64,000 nucleotides of DNA from Argyresthia goedartella (lineage: Eukaryota > Arthropoda > Insecta > Lepidoptera > Argyresthiidae): contig OX463814.1 in the NCBI GenBank assembly GCA_949825045.1, positions 34,614,383-34,678,382 on the forward strand, in the 5' to 3' direction. The notes beneath the pieces were generated by a model. It ran no database searches. It saw nothing but the letters and a program-made list of their open reading frames with translations, and had not been told where the DNA came from. Made by a program: the position numbers and the translations under genes. Below, one piece after another: positions 58,901-64,000 of the stretch; position 1 is the first letter of the stretch; every line of letters starts with the position of its first letter.

Positions 58901-59229
58901 TTTTAGACAAAGTCGCTTTTACATGGTTTTTAAAATTGCTTAAATGGCAATTTCAAAATCTCCAGAGGTATTTGTATCTTGGTGTAGTAGAGAATGCCCT
59001 GACCCATGAAAGTATTGCTAACTTTCGCTAGTCTAACAGTGGTACGGTACCCTCGTGTGTGAGTCCGTCTCGCACTTGACCGATTTTATTAAAAGTATAG
59101 AATATACGGATCTAAAACATCGTGAGTGCTAACCTGTCTTCCAACTGCTCGCAGACGCGTGACGCGCATGAGGCCGTCGCCGCAGCTGACGTCATCAACT
59201 GCTGCACTGTACCACGAGAGATATTGTAC
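46921..59229 (-). CDS. HELQ: HELQ helicase (mus301/spn-C type), C-terminal four exons; 5' part beyond the right edge
   Basis: Exons 59229-59134, 49408-49309, 48548-48414 and 46995-46921 join in phase and give the last roughly 135 residues of a Ski2-like, PolQ-related 3'-5' DNA helicase. By family knowledge HELQ unwinds stalled forks and aids cross-link repair and annealing. Seen here: 'RGTVQQLMTSAAATASC', then 'RWAFRALFSELATRL' and 'PELAQLLELPGVKK'. Next comes a helix-hairpin-helix-like 'RALQLSRAGYKRIEDVA' with 'HLSRTAAEQLISAAR', and finally a charged helix ending 'MEELNIK'. Order and spacing match the end of animal HELQ as remembered. The helicase motor exons must lie past 64000. The 9.7 kb intron holds a candidate gene on the other strand and a Jockey LINE. 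Confidence is good despite short exons, because four consecutive pieces agree. Confidence 0.85.
48345..48375. repeat. 13-bp perfect inverted repeat
   Basis: 'agctactactggt' is mirrored after a five-base spacer, just past the HELQ exon C donor. Confidence 0.8.
48414..48548 (-). CDS. HELQ: HELQ exon C
   Basis: 135 nt, acceptor ATTACAG, donor GTGAGC, phase 0 at both ends. Encodes 45 residues, with 'AGYKRIEDVARAS' and 'HLSRTAAEQLISAAR'. This is the helix-hairpin-helix module typical of the helicase C-terminus. Confidence 0.85.
48780..49308 (-). repeat. 31-bp minisatellite derived from HELQ exon B
   Basis: Eleven units of 31 bases run from 48780 to 49120, followed by longer degenerate units up to the exon B donor at 49308. 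On the minus strand each unit joins 'gcgctctgttcggcgag' to 'cctgcccggagtc'. These match two separated parts of exon B ('gcgccctgttcagcga' and 'gctgcccggggtcaagaag'). The longer units also keep 'agaaggtac', the exon end with its donor. Confidence 0.8.
49309..49408 (-). CDS. HELQ: HELQ exon B
   Basis: 100 nt, acceptor CCGCTAG, donor GTACAG. Encodes 'RWAFRALFSELATRLQHC' and 'LAQLLELPGVKK'. The intron after it contains many degenerate tandem copies of its sequence (see minisatellite). Confidence 0.85.
50625..50724 (+). CDS. possible isolated first coding exon, unrecognised
   Basis: An ATG opens 33 codons ('MEKKHHPCVVKLCKHVVPHD' onward) and runs into a good GTAAGT donor in phase 1. I found no downstream exon that accepts this phase with a long open frame, so it may be an alternative leader, a gene relic or chance. 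Confidence 0.2.
51090..51207 (+). promoter_or_regulatory. GC-rich, CpG-dense patch before the candidate gene start
   Basis: About 100 bases dense in 'gcggccgcg'-type CpG sequence interrupt very AT-rich DNA and end directly before the ATG at 51208. This placement suggests a promoter or 5' leader of the nested candidate gene. No TATA box is evident. Confidence 0.35.
51208..57242 (+). CDS. unrecognised five-exon gene candidate nested in HELQ, with an exon 1 frame break
   Basis: Candidate exons are 51208-51259, 51358-51420, 52202-52267, 57054-57100 and 57163-57242. All four introns are GT-AG with strong donors (GTAGGC, GTAAGT, GTAAGA, GTAAGA) and pyrimidine-rich acceptors. Exons 2-5 share one continuous open frame through three junctions: 'WSGHNKENEKEISITSTASN', 'CDSSLDENIQPLVQF', 'NQKDESLIIEEEHEN', then 'ITTTEVRRRARACLRNAG' and a stop. 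The ATG of exon 1 is one base out of this frame; one more A in its ten-A run would give a 102-residue protein with a Lys/Arg-rich start ('KKKRSRLHSE') and an acidic middle. This could be an assembly error in a homopolymer, a young pseudogene or a different first exon. A GC-rich patch precedes it. I do not recognise the family and assign no function. The Jockey LINE lies in intron 3. Confidence 0.45.
51523..51558. repeat. 18-bp perfect palindrome with outer stem
   Basis: 'aaatctctgcagttataa' is mirrored with no spacer. Outside it 'agagggctaatt' and 'aattagccccctttt' can also pair, so it may be a tiny MITE. Confidence 0.75.
52004..52083 (+). pseudogene. decayed duplicate of candidate exon 3
   Basis: The segment resembles 52202-52267 over its start ('atgcgaaagttc' against 'atgcgacagttcg') and its end ('gccgacacc' then GTAAGT against 'accgacacc' then GTAAGA). 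The preceding tract is also similar, but the acceptor reads 'ttcat' where the other copy has 'ttcag', so it has lost its AG. This points to tandem exon duplication followed by loss of one copy. Confidence 0.45.
52725..54680 (-). pseudogene. Jockey ORF2, reverse transcriptase part
   Basis: 651 open codons with the RT blocks 'YRPISLLSTLGKLYERLI', 'EQFGFRRGLSTVQQL', 'LLDVEKAFDTVWHDGL', 'GVPQGSVLGPYLFLVYLND' and the active site 'FADD'. It ends with a C-terminal part containing 'YAAPVWSSTCDSNFDKLQ'. The frame itself is intact, but it is cut off from the endonuclease by a shift, so no full ORF2 protein can be made. Confidence 0.85.
54733..55461 (-). pseudogene. Jockey ORF2, APE-type endonuclease part
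   Basis: Contains 'NLMYWNADGIRSQ' (catalytic Asn), 'LAVNETRLS' (Glu), and 'VLIMGDLNAKHTLWNC' (Asp/Asn). The last motif reads 'SSNHLPVVF' where active enzymes have Ser-Asp-His, so a catalytic Asp has become Asn. The frame then runs out and RT continues in another frame. Confidence 0.8.
55445..56481 (-). pseudogene. Jockey ORF1 (gag-like, zinc knuckles), frameshifted
   Basis: Begins 'MAPEKKTKSPKIPPIVIEIP'. A middle domain ('KVVICGLPASVESLIPDEL') resembles the PRE-C2HC region of Jockey gag, followed by cysteine knuckles: 'CYRCQRFGHAAKT' (its final Cys is lost at a frameshift), 'CVKCTELHSSKDY' (last Cys replaced by Tyr) and an intact 'CCNCNEEHPANYSKC'. By family knowledge it binds element RNA. 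Its end overlaps the start of ORF2 by 17 bases, usual in this clade. Confidence 0.75.
57311..57349. repeat. 18-bp perfect inverted repeat
   Basis: 'gttgcaataataatacct' is mirrored after three bases, just past the stop of the nested candidate gene. Confidence 0.85.
58203..59086 (+). repeat. dispersed repeat family A, split by a LINE fragment
   Basis: The 5' part (58203-58461, 'agggttccataaccgaagg', 'gtctatccgtcagcgggttg') and the 3' end (59037-59086, 'ggtacggtaccctcgtgtg', 'cgcacttgaccg') belong to one copy. A LINE fragment separates them. Confidence 0.6.
58462..59036 (-). mobile_element. LINE 3' fragments, head to tail, inserted in repeat A
   Basis: Two consecutive pieces carry the same 'accactgtg' and 'ttttaaatctcttaaaaatt' sequences. 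The second continues as at 38988-39250 ('gtagaaactcccacagattg', 'gcaaggtctgtgttgagcta') and extends further to 59036. No open frame. Confidence 0.5.
59134..59229 (-). CDS. HELQ: HELQ exon A (first exon in window)
   Basis: 96 nt between acceptor CATCGCAG and donor GTTAGC. It enters with one base and leaves with two. Encodes 'YNISRGTVQQLMTSAAATAS' and then 'RVCEQLED', matching the region just before the winged-helix/Sec63-like tail of HELQ. Confidence 0.8.
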
Positions 59230-59354
59230 CTGCGATGATTATGATACCTATTAGCATCATCAATATCAAGTCATCAGTACAGTATCAGCATGGTCTTATC
59301 AACGTTTCAAATATTAAACTGCACATCAAAGATACTGATTTGCACAGCAAATAG

Positions 59355-59475
59355 CAGGGCAAAATGCTGCGGCAGCTTAGGTGAAGGGTAAAGGGCGTGA
59401 GCGAAGCGAAGCCCCCTTTATCCTTCGTGTTAGGTTGAACATGCAAGAACAACAAAAAATACTTAAAACATAAAT
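59355..59475 (-). repeat. dispersed repeat family F, inverted copy
   Basis: 'gcagggcaaaatgctgcggc' through 'ccttcgtgttaggttgaac' mirrors 29565-29700. Confidence 0.55.
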
Positions 59476-59650
59476 TTGACTACACATAAAATATTTAAAA
59501 CATGAAAAGTGTTTTTGCTAATCCTTTTTTGATGGGAAAATCAGTATTTTTGATGTGCGATTAAATACATGCCATTATAAAGTAAAATACAGATGTGACA
59601 GAAAGACGCCGCAAGCACCCTCATTATGTATGCGAACCAACCGTGTCAAT

Positions 59651-60038
59651 CTTTAGGGTTCTGTACCCAAAAGGTACCCAATGGGGCCCTATTACCAAGC
59701 CTCTGCTGTACGTCTGTCTGTCTGTCCGTCTGTCTGTCAGCGGGCTGTATCTCAAGAATCGTAATAGGTAGAGAGTTGAAATTTTTGTTGCACAAACACA
59801 ACTACACGAGATTTTATTAAATAAAGTGGGTCCCCATACAAAAAACGTGTTTTATTCTCTCATATAAGAGACGTGATGATATTAATTTTGCTATCATCGG
59901 TGGCGCAATTGGTGTTCTTATTTATTGTTTTTAAGTTTCTTGTACGATGGTACGCAACCCTTCGTGTACGATGGTACGCAACCCTTCGTGTACGATGGTA
60001 CGCAACCCTTCGTGTACGATGGTACGCAACCCTTCGTG
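59651..60038 (+). repeat. dispersed repeat family A, with its end amplified as a 24-bp tandem
   Basis: The copy opens 'agggttctgtacccaaaagg'. Near its end the 24-base unit containing 'gatggtacgcaacccttcg' is repeated four times exactly (59941-60036). Confidence 0.7.
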
Positions 60039-60051
60039 TCCCTGTGCTTAG

Positions 60052-60927
60052 AAATGTCTGAGGATGGAAATAAATCCCTAACGCACACACTTGACCGGGA
60101 TAACACGCAACCCAAAGATGTTGTCAATATATTGACACCTATTATACCAAAGGGCTTCAAAAGTAACCTGCGTTCTGAAGAAAACGACAACGAAGGAGAC
60201 CAACCAGAAACCACAGACGAACTGCCTAAAACACAAGATGTCATCGGAGAAGAAGAGGCAAAAGAAAGAATCATACACAAGCTTGCAAGAAATGAAGAAA
60301 ACAGGAAACACAAAAACATACATATATATGGTGGTAAGCAATGTAAAGGTCTTGCCACAGACCTAATCAATAGAAGAGATATTTCGGAGGAGTACCAAAT
60401 TAAGTCTTTCATCAAACCGTTTGCTCCAGCTGATAAACATCGTAGACGTAATTGATACAAAGATGATGACGGAAGAAGACATAGTAATTCTCTCCCTTGG
60501 ACAACATGACGAAAACCCGACTAAGTTAAGTGTGGAGCTTAGCGCTATCCTTAAGACCCTAGACAAGATTAAAGTGAGAGTTATAGTACTTGGCATAGCA
60601 GTGAGTCAATATTTAAATGAAAGTAAGCTAAACCAACGTCTTAAGCTAATAAGCAACAATTTTAGTAGATGTACCTTTATAGAATCATTAAAAAAATTGC
60701 CGAAATCGATCTTAAATCAGGTAATATGCAACAATATCTGTGATTATTTAAGTAGGTTAGAGAACAAGAGTGTCAACAAAACCCAATATAACGAAAAGAA
60801 GCCGAAAATGCTAAATACTAGTTGTAAATTAAGGAAAGGTACAATCCCCTATTACTTTGATGCAATGCAAAGCAAGACTGACAATGAAACCTCGAAATCG
60901 TCCTCGAAAAAGTTTTTTCGAGAATAA
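60052..60927 (+). pseudogene. CR1-group ORF1, SGNH-esterase-like, frameshifted
   Basis: Part one (to 60455) ends 'IHIYGGKQCKGLATDLINRR' and 'KSFIKPFAPADK'. Part two, in another frame from about 60421, has 'DIVILSLGQHDENPTKLS'. Together these parallel the 'GDSQ', 'KPGA' and 'GxND' blocks of esterase-type ORF1 proteins in CR1-related LINEs. The nucleophile block reads 'GGKQ', so the catalytic Ser is missing. The end overlaps the start of ORF2. Confidence 0.6.
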
Positions 60928-63749
60928 GCCAGAAATAAAATTATTGCATCAAAACATGGAAGGATTTAAAAGCAAAAAAGATAGCCTACAGATAGCATTG
61001 CATGAACTTCAAGAAACAGGTAACTATATTGACCTAATCTGCTTATCAGAAATCTTTATAAAGCGTGGATGCGAAAACAATATTCAAATTAAAGGGTTTA
61101 AATTAGATGCTTCGTACTGCCGGACAGACAAAAACCGTGGAGGTGTCTGTATTCTTAGTAGGAACTATATCGATACCTTTGATTTAAAAATGGTAGGAGA
61201 ATTGTCAATCCCACTCATCTTTGAATGCTGCGGAGTTGAAATTCCAGAATATGAATGCATAATAGTATGTCTATACACCGTACCAAATCCTGACAAGCAA
61301 GCGTTTCTAGATAGATTAGATCTACTCTTATATAAGCTGCGTCATAAAATAAAAAACAGGAGAGTTATCATAGCAGGTGACTACAATATAAATACACTGA
61401 AAGATACCCCCGGGGCAAGACAACTAAAAAGTATTTTAGAAAACCACGGACTTAAATTACATATTCATACCCCAACTAGAATAAATACATGCATCGACAA
61501 CATTGCTAGCAACATTAACGAGGCCCAAGGAAGAGCGCACCGTTTAGGAATCTCAGACCATGATACGGCACAAGTCCTTACCTTCACAGTAACAAAGAAG
61601 AAACTACCCCCAAAGCAGTGGTTCACGCTTAAAAGAGATTACAGCCAGGAGAACATTAATAAATTCAAGGAGTGCCTTCAAAGTCTCTCATGGACTGAAG
61701 TATACAATGCACAAAATTTTAAAGAAAGTTTCTCAGTATTCCATGAGCTTATAACAATGTTCTACAAACTCTGCTTTCCTATATACAAGTTGCGAAATAA
61801 AAGTAATTGTAACGGTAAACTGAAATGGCTGACTAAAGGACTAAAAATATCATGTGTGACAAAAAGAAACCTGAGATTTGAATATTATAGGAATAAGACA
61901 AATACAAACAAATCAAAATATACAAGGTACAGTAAAGCTCTTCGTAAATGTATTCAGTGGTCACAAAAAAATCACAACAGTAACTTCGTTCGTAACTCAA
62001 AAAATACATGCAAAGCCGCATGGCAGTTAATAAAATATGAAGACCACAATTACCAACAAAATAGAGAAATACAAAAAATTAAAATTGATGACAATATAAT
62101 TAACAATTCGAATGACATTGCCGAAGCTTTTAATAATTACTTTATTGACATAATAACAAATTCAAATACAATTTCAAATCACCAAAATAATTCGATATCA
62201 AACATTAATAATCAAAATTCAACCATATTTCTGACCCCATGCGATGAAAGTGAAGCACTAAAGACCATAAGATCTTTAAACAACACAACTGCAACAGGAT
62301 TTGATGAAATTGACACAAAAATTCTAAAATGTACCACAACTGAATTAACACCAGTATTAACTTTTTTGCCGAACCAATCACTTGTAGAAGGAGAATTTCC
62401 AACTGAACTTAAAATATCAGTAGTTAAACCTATATTTAAAAAAGATGACAAGGAAAATATGAGCAAATATAGACCTGTAACACTTGTACCAATATTATCA
62501 AAATTTTTCGAAAAGATATTCTTTACTAGACTGACCGGCTTTATATCTAAACACAGGATTATAAAAAGGGAACAAAATGGCTTCCAGAAAGGTAAGTCAA
62601 CAACACTAGCCACAACAATATGGTAAAAATATTGGCGGAGAGTATTGACTCCAAGATTCCCACCCTAACCGTCTTTTTTGATATGACGAAAGCGTTTGAT
62701 TACGTTCACCACGATATATTGTTAGCAAAGTGTGAGAAATATGGTATCCGCGGGCCAGCATATAACTGGATTGAGTCATACTTAAAGGGACGCACACAAC
62801 TAGTGGAAATCAACAAATTAAACAAAGAATTCACAATGGAAACATCACAATCAAAACTGAGAGAAAATAGATTCGGCGTGCCGCAAGGAAGCATCTTGGG
62901 ACCACTTCTGTTCCTCCTTTATATCAACGACCTCCCAGACGTAACAGAACACCAATGTACCCTATATGCTGACGACATCTCTATAATAATTAAATACAAT
63001 AATACAATAAATTTTGAAAATGACGTAAATAATACAATAAAAAAAATAGTCAACTGGTTGCAAATAAATAATCTCCGTGTAAATATTGACAAAACGACAT
63101 ACATGACATTTTATAATAGAATTAAGCCTGACATAAACGTGACCGTCCAATATAATAATTCAGAAATAAATGAATCCAAAGAGATGAAATTTTTAGGTAT
63201 AACACTTGACTCACAATTGTCATGGAAAGCGCATTTATGGGTATGTCGTCTCTGCCTTACGCTACGGTATAGTTGTGTGGGGAAATGCAGTGGAAATCGA
63301 CAATCTATTTCTTATACAGAAGAAATGTGTACGAGCAATATGTGGAATGAGTCCTGTAGAGTCCTGTAGAGTCCTGTAGACCACTGTTTAAGAAACTTAA
63401 TCTAAGGAGATTATAATCTAGGGTAAGGACCCTAACCGGAATTTATATCTTTGAAATCTGTGTATTTGTTCGGCAAAATATGGACATATTTATTAAAAAG
63501 TCAACATCATGTTATTTCAACAGCAGGTTTCCCAATAGGCTGACATTCCCAAAATCGCATACAGTACTGCTGCAGCGAAACTGCTACTGGATGGCGATCA
63601 AAATTTTTAACTCGATACCAAAAGAACTACAGGATATGCCATTTGAAATATTTAAATATAAGCTCAGAAAATGGCTAATAAGTAAATTCTTCTATAATAT
63701 TAAGGAATTTCTAGACTGTACGGCTCGGTTTAAAACAGATATAAGATGA
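60857..63749 (+). pseudogene. CR1-group ORF2 (endonuclease and reverse transcriptase), broken
   Basis: The endonuclease keeps its main residues: 'KLLHQNMEGFKSKKDSL' (Asn), 'LICLSEIFI' (Glu), 'VIIAGDYNINTL' (Asp) and 'LGISDHDTAQV' (Ser-Asp-His). RT blocks follow: 'YRPVTLVPILSKFFEKIFF', a frame change near 62620, 'VFFDMTKAFDYVHHDI', 'GVPQGSILGPLLFLLYIND' and 'LYADD'. After 'SQLSWKAHL' (63235) about 30-40 residues are missing and the frame continues 'VVSALRYGIVVWGNA'. A 10-base unit repeated three times (from 63358) breaks it again. The C-terminal part (63480-63749, 'YWMAIKIFNSIPKELQDM') is still readable. Confidence 0.75.
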
Positions 63750-64000
63750 CAGGGAGTGACATACTAACAAATTGTATTAATCAGTCAGTATCTTATATTA
63801 TATATTTTCATGACATTTCTATGTAACTATACTAATTCATTCGATAGGTGTGTTTATTGTTTAGAAATAATATTTGCTTGCCACTGCGTGGCGAAATATG
63901 CTGCACTTATTACCATTTGTAACATCTTCATGACCATATTTTTCGCAAATAAACGAATTTGATTTGAATTTGATTTGATTTGATTTGTACAAGGCCGACC

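Larger units (their letters stand above)
60050..63988 (+). mobile_element. CR1-group non-LTR retrotransposon, decayed
   Basis: ORF1 (esterase-like) and ORF2 (endonuclease and RT) lie in order on the plus strand. The 3' region has 'aataaacgaatttgatttg' and ends in TTTGA repeats at about 63957-63988, the microsatellite-like tail usual for this group. The 5' boundary is unclear because it merges with the end of a repeat A copy. Several frameshifts and a deletion make it dead. On the HELQ strand it lies upstream of exon A, so in a HELQ intron. Confidence 0.75.

Noticed and set aside
59918..60460. 180-codon minus-strand frame with repeated 'YTKGCVPS' units
   Set aside because: The repeat units only mirror the 24-base DNA tandem of the repeat A end, and the rest is antisense to the LINE ORF1.

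Overview
The window looks like a stretch of lepidopteran (moth or butterfly) nuclear genome. It is AT-rich, its genes are split by GT-AG introns, and repeats fill most of the space between exons. No bacterial, organellar or CRISPR feature is visible. The lepidopteran call rests on the character of the dispersed repeats (tRNA-derived SINEs, a roughly 400 bp repeat opening with 'agggttccgtacc', Jockey and CR1-group LINEs) and on protein similarity judged by eye. No database search was possible.

Four conserved genes can be assembled exon by exon with matching splice phases. (1) B4GAT1, a Golgi beta-1,4-glucuronyltransferase of family GT49, lies on the minus strand. Exons 1 and 2 are at 33006-30744. 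The last exon is 24 kb away at 6756-6529. (2) A six-exon secreted serine protease lies on the plus strand at 11761-16675, wholly inside that 24 kb intron. (3) RRP8, the nucleolar rRNA-processing methyltransferase, lies on the plus strand as five exons at 36521-42068. (4) The C-terminal end of the DNA-repair helicase HELQ (mus301/spn-C type) lies on the minus strand as four exons at 59229-46921. Its upstream exons are beyond the right edge. B4GAT1 and RRP8 are head to head; RRP8 and HELQ are tail to tail.

A fifth, unrecognised gene candidate lies on the plus strand at 51208-57242 inside a HELQ intron. It has five short exons, all introns are GT-AG, and the phases agree. The frame closes only if a run of ten A in exon 1 is one base longer. 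It starts just after a GC-rich patch, and a decayed copy of its third exon lies beside that exon. A Jockey LINE sits inside its third intron, so the nesting is three levels deep.

Mobile elements, left to right: a Tc1-type transposon with doubled (IR/DR) ends at 7992-9730; a decayed MULE with long inverted ends at 19868-21930; a tyrosine-recombinase relic near 25.9 kb; a fold-back element containing another MITE at 29431-30026; a Helitron-like end at 33321-33560; a solo LTR split by a MITE in RRP8 intron 4; a non-autonomous LTR element at 42427-44132; a Jockey LINE at about 52365-56690; and a CR1-group LINE at about 60050-63988. Two tRNA-like SINE families and several other dispersed repeats fill much of the rest. 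Near-perfect fold-back palindromes recur throughout the window. A 31-bp minisatellite next to a HELQ exon appears to be built from that exon.
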